28,677 nucleotides of DNA from a virus. The stretch lies in the IMG/VR virus record IMGVR_UViG_3300032118_000048, positions 1 to 28,677 of that record. The stretch is one strand, 5' to 3'. Below, piece by piece: positions 1-6,699 of the stretch; position 1 is the first letter of the stretch, and every line of letters starts with the position of its first letter. Below the pieces are notes generated by a model, which had not been told where the DNA came from, did not search any database, and was given only the letters and a program-made list of their open reading frames with translations. The translations under genes were made by a program, and so were the position numbers.

Positions 1-1
1 T

Positions 2-523
2 GATTTATTTGTTATTGACGGTAGTAATTTTGGAAGTATTTCAGTTCAATCACGTTTGGACCAACGAAACGAAAAAAGTCTAAAAGCAAGAGAATCAGTA
101 CAAAAACGTTGGAACAAAACACAAAATGATACGAACGTATTACAATCGAATAACGATAGTAATACTATAAAGGAAAGTAAAGTAAAGGAAAGTAAACCAA
201 AGGAAATAAAAGTAATTAGTATTGAAGACCGCAAATTAAAATTTGCTGAAACTTTAAATTCTTTTTTACCTGTTTATGGAAAAGACCTTTTAAATAACTT
301 TTTTTTATATTGGACCGAGCCAAACAAATCAAATACAAAAATGAGATTTGAATTAGAACGGACTTGGGAAAATGAAAGAAGATTAATTACTTGGTCAAAT
401 AATGAAAAAACCTTTAAAACGAAAAACAATGGAAAACCAAATAACACGGCACAAGGACGAGAAGATGCACTTCGTAACTGGGGACGAATGGCAAGTGGCG
501 AAAGCAATAACGGAGGGAACTAA
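2..523 (+). CDS. Replication-initiator-like phage protein, C-terminal part (5' truncated)
   Basis: The reading frame is open to the left edge of the window, so the gene starts outside it. A TTG at 56 is a possible internal start but nothing supports it. About 173 residues are visible. A Lys/Arg/Ser/Asn-rich, low-complexity linker (around 130-220, with a repeated KESK pattern) is followed by a more ordered end with several aromatic and Arg/Glu residues. This linker plus small C-terminal domain resembles the end of DnaD-like or DUF4373-type replication proteins in Bacteroidota phages, which sit at this place in the early region. That assignment rests on general appearance and position only. The 3' end overlaps the next gene in another frame, which suggests translational coupling. 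Confidence 0.5.
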   Translation, partial: DLFVIDGSNFGSISVQSRLDQRNEKSLKARESVQKRWNKTQNDTNVLQSNNDSNTIKESKVKESKPKEIKVISIEDRKLKFAETLNSFLPVYGKDLLNNFFLYWTEPNKSNTKMRFELERTWENERRLITWSNNEKTFKTKNNGKPNNTAQGREDALRNWGRMASGESNNGGN

Positions 524-1241
524 AATAAACACTTTAACCAACGATGAAAGTTTAATTGTTGTATTTATGTATGTTTTCGCTTTAATAGGGCTTAAAACAG
601 AGCAAATGCCGAATAAAACGGAAACAATCGTACTGGTTAACTTTGTAAAATCAAATTATGGAGCGTTTAGGGTTGAAGAAATAAAGGTTGCTTTTGAACT
701 CGGTATAAAAAAACAGTATCAAGTTGACATGAACCATTATGGAAATTTTTCCCCTTTGTACTTTGGTAACATTATGAATGCTTACAAAGAAAGCAGAAAC
801 AAAGTTGGTTTAGAACTAAACAGGATTGAACAAAAAAAACAATCTTTAATTCAAAAAGAGGTTACAGATTCAGAACTATTAAAAACTAATCAAGAATTCA
901 CCGAGAATGTAATCAATCCAATTTTTAATGAATACAAAAAAACTGGAATTTTGGATTTTGGAATCACAAGTCCGAAAATTGTTTATAATACTTTGATTTT
1001 TGAAAATAAGGATTATTTCAGTCTGGAGGATAAAAAACAAATTAAAATTGAAGCAATTGAAAACATAAAAAAACAAACAGTTGAAACGGAAAATCAAAAG
1101 TCAATAAATAAAGAAGATTTTGCAAAGAAAAAAGCTTTTTTAGATTTAGTTGGTGTTCCGGCACAAGTTGAAAACTTGGTGAAAAATGAATGTTATAAAA
1201 TTGCAGTAAAACAAATATTTAATAAAATAAAAACACTATGA
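465..1241 (+). CDS. Conserved early phage protein, possibly replication accessory
   Basis: The frame opens with ATG codons at 402, 429 and 465. I chose 465 because the phage-like sequence (DEWQVAKAITEGT) begins directly after it and the longer forms add only Lys-rich residues overlapping the previous gene. The 258-residue product has an all-helical look. Its first 110 residues contain the pattern V-hydrophobic-YVFALIGL, then FELGIKK, a tyrosine-rich NHYGNFSPLYFG and IMNAYKES, which I associate with a common Bacteroidota phage early protein of unknown function. The C-terminal half is Lys/Glu-rich. It overlaps the upstream gene by 59 bases and the next gene by ATGA, so the three are probably one transcript. 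A role as replication or helicase-loading accessory is a guess from position. Confidence 0.7.
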   Translation: MHFVTGDEWQVAKAITEGTKINTLTNDESLIVVFMYVFALIGLKTEQMPNKTETIVLVNFVKSNYGAFRVEEIKVAFELGIKKQYQVDMNHYGNFSPLYFGNIMNAYKESRNKVGLELNRIEQKKQSLIQKEVTDSELLKTNQEFTENVINPIFNEYKKTGILDFGITSPKIVYNTLIFENKDYFSLEDKKQIKIEAIENIKKQTVETENQKSINKEDFAKKKAFLDLVGVPAQVENLVKNECYKIAVKQIFNKIKTL

Positions 1242-1690
1242 AACTAGAACTAAAACACCTAGCACCTTATTTGCCTTATGGTTTGATTTTTCACCATGAG
1301 ATAATACAAAAAAATTTAACCATGATTGGTTGTGAATTTACACATGAGTTAAGAATACGATTAACAGATGGTTTATACGCTTATGATGTTTGTAAACTTA
1401 AACCAATCCTTCGACCTCTTTTAGAGCTTGAAACAAACATGGAAGATGGTCATGAGTACATTGAATTATTAAACGCAATGTATGGGGATTCTGTAACTGA
1501 TTTTAATTTTATTGGTAATCGTTTAGTTGAACATACTTCGAAAGATAAAGGTATTACATTTGATAGAATTGAATATACAAATAGGACTATGCCGTATTAT
1601 ATAATGGAGTTTTTGTTTCAATATCACTTCGATATATTCGAACTTATTCCGCAAGGATTGGCAGTTGATATAAACACACTAGAAAAATAA
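1238..1690 (+). CDS. Conserved hypothetical phage protein
   Basis: A 150-residue protein whose ATG overlaps the upstream stop codon (ATGA), with the leader AAAAACACT directly before it. The N-terminus (LKHLAPYLPYGL) is one I associate with a widespread Bacteroidota phage and prophage protein of unknown function. That family usually lies in the replication/recombination region, as here. No catalytic motif, signal peptide or membrane segment is visible. The middle holds acidic and Cys/His residues without a recognisable metal site. Its stop codon lies inside the first copy of the 28-bp leader repeat that precedes the methyltransferase gene. Confidence 0.75.
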   Translation: MKLELKHLAPYLPYGLIFHHEIIQKNLTMIGCEFTHELRIRLTDGLYAYDVCKLKPILRPLLELETNMEDGHEYIELLNAMYGDSVTDFNFIGNRLVEHTSKDKGITFDRIEYTNRTMPYYIMEFLFQYHFDIFELIPQGLAVDINTLEK

Positions 1691-1710
1691 ACCTATAAGT
1701 TGATATTATG
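1683..1710 (+). repeat. 28-bp direct repeat, copy A (leader of the C5 methyltransferase gene)
   Basis: This copy and the one at 2447-2474 match at 26 of 28 positions; the differences are A/G and T/C. The repeat ends with the ATG start codon of the downstream gene in both cases. Copy A also contains the stop codon of the gene before it. The two copies bracket the methyltransferase gene and a 104-base spacer. Confidence 0.9.
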
Positions 1711-2367
1711 GAAAACAAAAAAATAAGAATATTAGTAGGATGCGAAGAAAGCCAAGCGGTTACAATAGCATTAAGAAAATTAGGACACGAAGCATTTAGT
1801 TGCGATTTATTGCCTTGTAGTGGTGGACATCCTGAATGGCATTACCAAGAAGATATATTTAAGGTGATTGATAAAGGTTGGGATATTTTAATATGCTTTC
1901 CACCTTGCACAGATTTAGCAGTAAGTGGCGCAAGACATTTCGAGCGTAAAATTGCAGACGGTAGCCAGGCTAAAAGCATTGAGTTTTTTATGGCATTAGC
2001 AAATTGTAACATACCGAAAATTGCTATTGAGAACCCGATTGGAATAATGAGTGGTAAATGGAGAAAACCAGATCAAATAATACAACCATGGCAATTTGGA
2101 GATAAAGCACAAAAAAGTACTTGCTTATGGTTAAAAGGATTACCTAAATTAAAACATACTGAAATAGTAGACAAAGGAGAATTTTTTGAATTTACTAGTA
2201 AGAAAGGCAAAAAAAAACGTATGCCGATGTGGTATTATAAAGCCTTGAAAGACGCTAAAACACCCGAGCAAAGAAGAACATTAAGAAGTAAAACTTTTCA
2301 AGGCATAGCTGATGCAATGGCGTGGCAGTGGACTAATACAATTAATAATCAATTAACACTTTTTTAA
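1708..2367 (+). CDS. C5-cytosine DNA methyltransferase-like protein
   Basis: The 219-residue protein shows the signature of Dcm-type methyltransferases in compact form. An N-terminal nucleotide-binding start (ILVGCEESQAV, about residues 8-18) is followed by FPPCTDL at about 64-70, whose Cys fits the catalytic residue of motif IV, and IENPIG at about 106-111, which matches the ENV/ENP motif VI. Classical C5 enzymes exceed 300 residues, so this is a small phage version, and the target-recognition part must be short. It would methylate phage DNA, probably against host restriction. It stands between two copies of a 28-bp repeat, which suggests it was acquired as a unit. An inactive or base-hypermodifying relative cannot be excluded. 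Confidence 0.75.
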   Translation: MENKKIRILVGCEESQAVTIALRKLGHEAFSCDLLPCSGGHPEWHYQEDIFKVIDKGWDILICFPPCTDLAVSGARHFERKIADGSQAKSIEFFMALANCNIPKIAIENPIGIMSGKWRKPDQIIQPWQFGDKAQKSTCLWLKGLPKLKHTEIVDKGEFFEFTSKKGKKKRMPMWYYKALKDAKTPEQRRTLRSKTFQGIADAMAWQWTNTINNQLTLF

Positions 2368-2446
2368 ACATAGGAGCGTGGGAAAAATTTTATCCTAATT
2401 AAGCATAACACAAAGTTAACCGTCCGTTTTAATGGCGGTAATAATT

Positions 2447-2474
2447 AAAAATAAACCTGTAAGTTGATATCATG
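2447..2474 (+). repeat. 28-bp direct repeat, copy B (leader of a 63-residue protein gene)
   Basis: Second copy of the leader found at 1683-1710, with 26 of 28 bases identical and again ending in the start codon. It lies at the end of the 104-base gap 2368-2471. The rest of that gap contains only a weak bulged dyad (2419-2439) and no convincing promoter. Confidence 0.9.
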
Positions 2475-2663
2475 ACAAAATCTAAACTAACTGAAAATCT
2501 TAAAAAATTAGGTTTTAAATTTACTCAAAGCGAATTTTGTAAAAAGGATTCATTTATTGTTGTTTTAGATTGCTTTCCTTATTTGGTAGAATCTGGAAAA
2601 AATCAATCTTTATTTTTTACCAGTTGGAATGAATTTATAGTTTTTTACAATAAACACAAATAA
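2472..2663 (+). CDS. Small hypothetical protein (63 aa)
   Basis: A short ORF starting at the ATG that ends repeat copy B; the shared leader is the main argument that it is translated. The product is mixed: a Lys-rich N-terminal helix (KLTENLKKLGFKF) followed by alternating hydrophobic and aromatic residues typical of beta strands. No motif is recognised. It ends one base before the start of the ninG-like gene, so the two are likely co-translated. Confidence 0.6.
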   Translation: MTKSKLTENLKKLGFKFTQSEFCKKDSFIVVLDCFPYLVESGKNQSLFFTSWNEFIVFYNKHK

Positions 2664-2664
2664 A

Positions 2665-3204
2665 ATGAGATGCAAAGAATGTAATACCAAATTCACCCCG
2701 AAGTATTTTAATCAAAAGTTTTGCATTGAGAATGACGAGTGCTTGAAAGCCTTGTCCGAATACGCAAGGGAAAAGGAAGTTCAAAAGGAAAAAAAAGACT
2801 GGAACCAAAGGAAAACAGCATTAAAAAAGGATTTATTGACTGTTCAGGATTATATTAAAATGGCTCAACAAGTTTTTAACCAGTGGATAAGATTGCGCGA
2901 TGCTGGAAAAAATTGTATTTCATGCCAAAACACAGCTAAAAAGGAGAATGCTGGTCACTATTTTAATGCGAATAATCACTGGAACGTTCGTTTTAATGAA
3001 AACAATGTTCATCTTCAATGCGAATATTGCAACACCCATTTAAGCGGAAATCTTATAAAATACGGGGTTGAATTGGAAAAGTTAATTGGACCAGAGGAAT
3101 TCATAATTTTGCGCGAAAAAGCTTATCAAACCAAAAAATTCACAAGGGAGGAATTAAAAGAAATCATTGAAAAATATAAAAATTTGATAAAAAAACAAAA
3201 ATAA
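2665..3204 (+). CDS. ninG: NinG/Rap-like recombination nuclease
   Basis: The 179-residue protein has the layout of lambda NinG (Rap), a structure-specific endonuclease acting on recombination intermediates such as D-loops and Holliday junctions. Cys pairs at the N-terminus (CKEC, then FCIENDEC) look like a zinc knuckle. A central helical linker of charged residues follows. Then comes the diagnostic block: CISC at about 84-87, AGHYF with a His and RFNENNVHLQC, and CEYCNTHLSGN near 120-130, an HNH-like zinc fold. Length and order fit the family (about 200 residues). It lies directly before the recombination operon with the Rad52-like protein, which fits a shared role. It is the last gene before promoter P1. 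Confidence 0.88.
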   Translation: MRCKECNTKFTPKYFNQKFCIENDECLKALSEYAREKEVQKEKKDWNQRKTALKKDLLTVQDYIKMAQQVFNQWIRLRDAGKNCISCQNTAKKENAGHYFNANNHWNVRFNENNVHLQCEYCNTHLSGNLIKYGVELEKLIGPEEFIILREKAYQTKKFTREELKEIIEKYKNLIKKQK

Positions 3205-3217
3205 TTCATTTTTTGTA

Positions 3218-3247
3218 TTGTTGTATTAAAAGTTATATATATATTTG
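3218..3247 (+). promoter_or_regulatory. Promoter P1 (Bacteroidota type)
   Basis: TTG at 3218-3220, 19 bases, then TATATTTG at 3240-3247 matches the Bacteroidota housekeeping consensus TTTG-N19-TAnnTTTG. It lies 23 bases before the first ATG (3271) of the recombination operon. The block ATAATTCATTTTTT (3201-3214) begins 39 bases upstream of the -7 element and also occurs at P2 and P3. Confidence 0.8.
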
Positions 3248-3270
3248 TATAACAAAAGAAAAAAAACACT

Positions 3271-3411
3271 ATGATTTCAACAAGCACAATATCAGAATTA
3301 AACGCTAAAATGGTAAAGATTGCAGAAGCAAACGGATTGACAATTGAGCAATTTAAAAAACTATCGAGAAAAAAGTTTATCGCAATGTGCAATACTTACA
3401 ACAACAAATAA
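3271..3411 (+). CDS. Small hypothetical protein (46 aa)
   Basis: The first ORF after promoter P1, preceded by the A-rich leader and CACT found before several other starts here. The 46 residues form a predicted helix pair: SELNAKMVKIAEANGLT followed by IEQFKKLSRKKFIAMC, rich in Lys with a hydrophobic repeat. This could be a small DNA-binding or helix-hairpin protein, but there is no clear family. The next gene begins 7 bases after its stop with an almost identical leader. Position, leader and coding-like content support a real gene. Confidence 0.65.
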   Translation: MISTSTISELNAKMVKIAEANGLTIEQFKKLSRKKFIAMCNTYNNK

Positions 3412-3418
3412 AAACACT

Positions 3419-3619
3419 ATGAAAGCAGTAATCACAATTCCAAACCATTTAGCGGAGCAATTCGAAAACGACTTTAACAAAGACATGGATATTAGGTTTC
3501 CATTCCCAAACAAAGCACAAGGAGAATTTCACACGGTTTTCACATTTACGGTTGAAGACGAGGACGACGAAAACGAACTTCACACGTTTGGAAACGTGTT
3601 CAAAACAAGTAATCAATAA
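3419..3619 (+). CDS. Small acidic hypothetical protein (66 aa)
   Basis: The frame extends upstream to a TTG at 3344, but the ATG at 3419 has the recurrent leader AAAAACACT and avoids a 68-base overlap with the previous gene, so I take it as the start. The protein begins with a strand-like MKAVITIPNHLAEQF and carries a very acidic run (EDEDDENE) near residues 47-54. No enzyme motif is seen. Acidic early phage proteins of this size can be DNA mimics or host inhibitors, but nothing specific supports that here. It belongs to the P1 operon ahead of the annealing protein. Confidence 0.65.
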   Translation: MKAVITIPNHLAEQFENDFNKDMDIRFPFPNKAQGEFHTVFTFTVEDEDDENELHTFGNVFKTSNQ

Positions 3620-3640
3620 ACATAAATAAATAAATTCACT

Positions 3641-4177
3641 ATGACAAATGCAGTAAAAGTAATTCCAAAGCTTTCAGATTTAATTTCTGATACAGAAATG
3701 GACTTAAAAGAGAACGGTTTAATGGTTCTTTTGAACCAACCTCCTCCAGAAGATTGGCTAGTAAACCACCCAATGATTCAAGGATATAAATACCTACCAA
3801 TTGAAAGGGTTGAATATCTTTTAACACGAATTTTCGGAAAGTGGTGGGTTGAAGTTAAAAACGTTCAACAGGTTGCAAATTCAATGGTCGTAACTGTTCG
3901 TGTTTATGTAACAAACCCAGTAACAAATGAAATAGACTGGCAAGATGGAGTTGGAGCACAAGCAATCCAAACCGACAAAGGTGCTGGAGCGATGGATTGG
4001 AACCACGCAAAAGCAGACGGAGTTCAGAAAGCTGTTCCAAGTGCTGAAACATACGCAATCAAAGACGCTTGTGATAAGTTCGGGAAGCTATTTGGAAAAG
4101 ATGTTTCCAGAAGGAATCAAATTAATTATAATTCACTTTTAAAAGAAAAAAACAATCATAATGGAGTTACAGAATAA
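3641..4177 (+). CDS. Rad52-family single-strand annealing protein (Sak-like)
   Basis: The 178-residue protein has features of the Rad52/Sak group of phage annealing proteins. There is a core of aromatic and beta-rich sequence with GKWWVEVKNVQQVANSMVV (about 67-85), a Gly-rich turn GVGAQ at about 103-107, and then a helix with A-x-x-Y-A-x-K-D-A-x-D-K-FGK (about 135-149), which corresponds to the conserved A..DALKRA..FG region. Such proteins anneal complementary single strands coated by SSB. The downstream nuclease gene overlaps it by 17 bases, the classic annealase-exonuclease pairing, and an SSB-like gene follows in the same operon. A DdrA- or Erf-type annealase is the main alternative. A structure-based search would settle the family. 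Confidence 0.72.
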   Translation: MTNAVKVIPKLSDLISDTEMDLKENGLMVLLNQPPPEDWLVNHPMIQGYKYLPIERVEYLLTRIFGKWWVEVKNVQQVANSMVVTVRVYVTNPVTNEIDWQDGVGAQAIQTDKGAGAMDWNHAKADGVQKAVPSAETYAIKDACDKFGKLFGKDVSRRNQINYNSLLKEKNNHNGVTE

Positions 4178-5042
4178 AATAACAGAAGGAATCCATTTGG
4201 ATATGGATATAAACGTTTACCACGCTGACAAAGAATTTGTTTCAGCTTCAAGTGTAAAAGAGGGAATTAAATCAATGGCTCATTTTAATTTACAAAGAAC
4301 AAAACCAAGTGAAAGAAAAAGTCACTTTGATTTCGGAAATGTTTTTGAAATTGCGCTTTTGGATTCAATAAATGGAACAAGGTTTTTTGATGAAAAGGTA
4401 ATTATTTTTGATGTTGAAAATCGTCCAGAACAAACAAAAGGAATTACTTCCAATATTAACCAAGAATGGAAAAAAGGTATTTTAAACGGTTCAAAATACG
4501 TTATAGAAAAGACAGGAGTTGAAAGCATGGAAACACTTCATGAAATGCTTCAAAGTTGCATGAGGGACGCCACAATTCAGAAAGTTCTTAAAAATACAAC
4601 TTATCAAGAAAGTTATTTTTGGACAGACAAAAAAACTGGATTAAAATGCAAGTCAAGACCAGATTTAAGAAAGAACGGAAAAGGAATTATCATTGATATA
4701 AAAACAACAAAAGACGGAAGCCCAAAAGCATTCGCTAAAGATGTTGCGAATTTAGAATATCCAATCCAAGCTGTTATGCAAATGAAAGGAGCAATTGAAT
4801 CTGGAGCCGTTGAAAAAATGGAATCTTATTACTGGTTAGCAGTTGAAAAAGTTGCTCCGTATAATGTAACTCTTTATGAATTTCAAATGGATGATTGGCA
4901 GTTTGTTGATGACAAGTTGATTTACTACATGACTAAAATAAAAGAATCTTTGGATTCATGTGTTTACAAAGGTTATTCAGCTGAAGCCGACAACCAACTC
5001 GGAATAATTAGTTTAGAATTACCGATGTATTATAGATTTTAA
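4161..5042 (+). CDS. PD-(D/E)XK nuclease, RecE/exonuclease VIII-like
   Basis: A 293-residue protein with the motifs of the PD-(D/E)XK nucleases used by phage recombination systems. HFDFGNVFEIALLD at about 55-68 supplies the H-x-x-G-x-x-x-E type first motif. SRPDL (about 166-170) gives the metal-binding Asp. IIDIKTT (about 176-182) is the D-x-K core. EYPIQAVMQ (about 199-207) fits the Q/Y helix after the core. Together this is the RecE C-terminal/DUF3799-like arrangement, a 5'-3' exonuclease that makes 3' overhangs for annealing. It overlaps the Rad52-like gene by 17 bases, so the two products are likely made together. All expected active-site residues are present. Confidence 0.85.
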   Translation: MELQNKITEGIHLDMDINVYHADKEFVSASSVKEGIKSMAHFNLQRTKPSERKSHFDFGNVFEIALLDSINGTRFFDEKVIIFDVENRPEQTKGITSNINQEWKKGILNGSKYVIEKTGVESMETLHEMLQSCMRDATIQKVLKNTTYQESYFWTDKKTGLKCKSRPDLRKNGKGIIIDIKTTKDGSPKAFAKDVANLEYPIQAVMQMKGAIESGAVEKMESYYWLAVEKVAPYNVTLYEFQMDDWQFVDDKLIYYMTKIKESLDSCVYKGYSAEADNQLGIISLELPMYYRF

Positions 5043-5060
5043 TTAATAAATAAAAGTAAA

Positions 5061-5306
5061 ATGTCAAAAGCAATTGTAATTGAAGAAAAAGCACCAAGAA
5101 AATTTCTTGGAAAAACGTCAAGATTTCTTAATAAAAAAGAAAGAAATTCGGAAAAGAAACATTTAAAAGCTTATTTGCGAGGAAACAAATATTGGGCAAA
5201 TGGTTTTTTTAATTTAAAACAGGGGAAATTCCCTAATTGGGAACTGGTTAAACAAGAGAACCAGTATAGAAGTGAAAACGACCTTAAAACAAAGAAAAAT
5301 GTATAA
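5061..5306 (+). CDS. Small basic hypothetical protein (81 aa)
   Basis: An 81-residue, strongly basic protein (many Lys and Arg) with conserved-looking aromatics (KYWANGFFNLKQGKFPNWELV). It lies between the nuclease and the SSB-like gene and overlaps the latter by 8 bases (ATGTATAA). No known motif is seen. Its charge and position suggest nucleic-acid contact or an accessory role in the recombination operon, but this is inference. No signal peptide or membrane segment is present. Confidence 0.7.
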   Translation: MSKAIVIEEKAPRKFLGKTSRFLNKKERNSEKKHLKAYLRGNKYWANGFFNLKQGKFPNWELVKQENQYRSENDLKTKKNV

Positions 5307-5676
5307 AGTAACCGGAACAGTAAAATTTATTGGAGAAACAATAAATGTAACAGAGAAATTCTCGAAAAGGGACTTGGTAATAACAGACCAAAGTCAATAT
5401 CCACAAGACATAAGCTTTCAGCTTTCACAAGATAAAGTTGATTTATTAGACAGCTTTGTTCAAGGCGATTTGATAGAGGTTTCGTTTAATTTAAGAGGTC
5501 GTGAATGGGTTAACCCTACAACTGGAGAAGTTAAGTATTTCAACACCTTAGACGCTTGGAGAATTGAAGGCTTAAATCAAGTTGAAAGAAACAACCATGA
5601 AGCAGAACAGGTTGCAAATATTCCAACAGTAGAAACAGTTGCAACGGAAACAGCAGAGGACGATTTACCTTTTTAA
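5299..5676 (+). CDS. ssb: DUF3127 single-stranded DNA-binding protein
   Basis: The frame is open from an ATG at 5272, but the DUF3127-like domain starts MYKVTGTVKFIG, so I choose the ATG at 5299 (125 residues). The N-terminal 95 residues show the OB-fold pattern of this family: strand GTVKFIGETINVTEKFSKRD, then LVITDQSQYPQDISFQLSQD, a V-x-F turn, and a final strand ending in DAWRIEGL. A polar linker follows and the protein ends in EDDLPF. That acidic tip is the classical SSB C-terminus, which binds recombination and replication partners. It would coat single strands for the annealing protein upstream. It is the last gene of the P1 operon, before a hairpin terminator. Confidence 0.87.
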   Translation: MYKVTGTVKFIGETINVTEKFSKRDLVITDQSQYPQDISFQLSQDKVDLLDSFVQGDLIEVSFNLRGREWVNPTTGEVKYFNTLDAWRIEGLNQVERNNHEAEQVANIPTVETVATETAEDDLPF

Positions 5677-5693
5677 ATAATAATTATTAACAA

Positions 5694-5724
5694 GGCTCCA
5701 GAAAAACAAACTGGAGCCATTTTA
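5694..5724 (+). terminator. Hairpin terminator after the recombination operon
   Basis: A perfect 8-bp stem, GGCTCCAG (5694-5701) with CTGGAGCC (5711-5718), a 9-base A-rich loop, then ATTTTA. The T tract is short. It ends the P1 operon but lies only 17 bases before the HTH gene start, so partial read-through or attenuation is possible. Confidence 0.75.
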
Positions 5725-5735
5725 AAACAAACAAA

Positions 5736-5957
5736 ATGACAATTCAAGAAAAAATAAATTTCTGTGAAAACATTGAAAAGGAATTACGAGGTGTAATTTC
5801 AACAGTTACCAAGTCTGGAGAGGTTACAAAGTGCAAAATATCGGTTGAAGCTGGTATTCATCCAGCAATTATAAACAAGTTTATGAGGGCTGAAAGTGGG
5901 ATTTCAACAGCTTCTATTCAGAAAATTGCAAAGGGAATTAAAAATATTTTAAAATAA
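5736..5957 (+). CDS. Small helix-turn-helix DNA-binding protein
   Basis: The 73-residue protein carries a Cro/CI-like pattern in its second half: KCKISVEAGIHPAIINKFM, then SGISTASIQKIAKGIKNIL. This reads as helix, turn and recognition helix, then a supporting helix, like the HTH_3 family (A-x-x-AGIS-x-x-x-I-x-x-F). The N-terminal 30 residues form another helix. It is therefore probably a phage regulator, perhaps acting on the similar promoters P1, P2 and P3. It sits between a terminator (5694-5718) and promoter P2, and no promoter of its own is visible, so expression likely depends on read-through of the hairpin. Target sites and repressor or activator role cannot be read from the sequence. 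Confidence 0.68.
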   Translation: MTIQEKINFCENIEKELRGVISTVTKSGEVTKCKISVEAGIHPAIINKFMRAESGISTASIQKIAKGIKNILK

Positions 5958-5969
5958 TTTCATTTTTAT

Positions 5970-6001
5970 TTGTTTTATATAGTTTATTATATATATATTT
6001 G
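5970..6001 (+). promoter_or_regulatory. Promoter P2 (Bacteroidota type)
   Basis: TTG at 5970-5972, 21 bases, then TATATTTG at 5994-6001, and a gene start at 6021. The spacer is slightly long but the -7 element is perfect. The block ATAATTTCATTTTTA (5954-5968) begins 40 bases before the -7 element, as at P1 and P3. Confidence 0.75.
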
Positions 6002-6020
6002 TGTAACAAAACAAAGAGAC

Positions 6021-6323
6021 ATGAAATTTAATTTGACAACAGAAGAATTTAAGACTTGGTGCAAAGCAAACAAGGAGCAATTAAAAAATATTGATATTTT
6101 GAGAATTGTAACTTTTAAAAGACAAACAGCTCACAATACTTTACAAAGTTTTGGAACTGAAATTTTAGCACTTGAAAAGCAAGGTTTAAAATCAATTGGA
6201 ATTAGAACTGTAACAGATACAAAAAAGTTATGGTTAAGAAGCCAAACAGATGCAAACAATAGTTTTTTAACTCTTTTGGCAAATAACGAAATTGAATGTT
6301 TAGAATTTAGTACATCATTTTAA
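6021..6323 (+). CDS. Hypothetical protein (100 aa)
   Basis: The open frame runs back to an ATG-like start near 5970, but that part is promoter P2 and reads as low-complexity Tyr/Ile. The ATG at 6021, 20 bases after the -7 element, is the plausible start. The 100-residue product begins MKFNLTTEEFKTWCKANK and has mixed helices with Lys and Leu. It lacks Cys/His metal patterns beyond single residues and has no membrane segment. A sequence LRIVTFKRQTAHNTLQSFG resembles a DNA-binding helix pair, but this is weak. First gene of the P2 transcript; function unknown. Confidence 0.65.
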   Translation: MKFNLTTEEFKTWCKANKEQLKNIDILRIVTFKRQTAHNTLQSFGTEILALEKQGLKSIGIRTVTDTKKLWLRSQTDANNSFLTLLANNEIECLEFSTSF

Positions 6324-6345
6324 TTAACTGATAAAAAAAAAAACT

Positions 6346-6609
6346 ATGGAAGTTAAAGATTTTAAAGGAACAAAAGGAAAATGGAAAATTGCAACTAAAA
6401 GTGATAGATGTATTTCTTTAAACACGGATAAAAGAGGTAGTTTTATTGATTGCTGGGGTGGAGAAATTGCAGATGTTTCAACAGAAGAAATGAAAGCAAA
6501 TATGCAGTTGATTTTAACCTCAAAAGAATTATTAAACGCATGTATTAAAGCGAGTAAAATCATGAACCTTCCATATCTTGAAAAAGCAATTAAAAAAGCA
6601 TTAAAATAA
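6346..6609 (+). CDS. Conserved small phage protein (87 aa)
   Basis: The 87-residue protein begins with FKGTKGKWKIA, a start I associate with a common Bacteroidota phage protein of unknown function, and ends with a helical, Lys-rich segment containing LLNACIKASKIMN. Its ATG follows an A-run and ACT. The stop codon overlaps the ATG of a 29-residue membrane peptide (TAATG), so translation is likely coupled. No catalytic residues are recognised. Proteins of this type are usually early. Confidence 0.7.
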   Translation: MEVKDFKGTKGKWKIATKSDRCISLNTDKRGSFIDCWGGEIADVSTEEMKANMQLILTSKELLNACIKASKIMNLPYLEKAIKKALK

Positions 6610-6698
6610 TGAAAGTTCCATTATTAACAGTAATCGCCCATTTATTCCAGATGGTTATTTGGGCGATATTTTTCTTTTTCATCATTTTACACAAATAA
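6609..6698 (+). CDS. 29-residue single-pass membrane peptide
   Basis: A tiny ORF whose ATG overlaps the preceding stop (TAATG) and whose stop lies one base before the next ATG. Almost the whole product is one hydrophobic helix (LLTVIAHLFQMVIWAIFFFF), ending in HK. Its tight fit between neighbours and membrane-helix composition argue that it is real. Possible roles such as exclusion peptide or membrane anchor are guesses. Confidence 0.5.
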   Translation: MKVPLLTVIAHLFQMVIWAIFFFFIILHK

Positions 6699-6699
6699 C

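Noticed and set aside
2419-2439. Dyad ACCG-T-CC ... GG-CGGT in the gap before the 63-residue gene
   Set aside because: Only 6 pairs with a bulge, and no T run; too weak to call a terminator.
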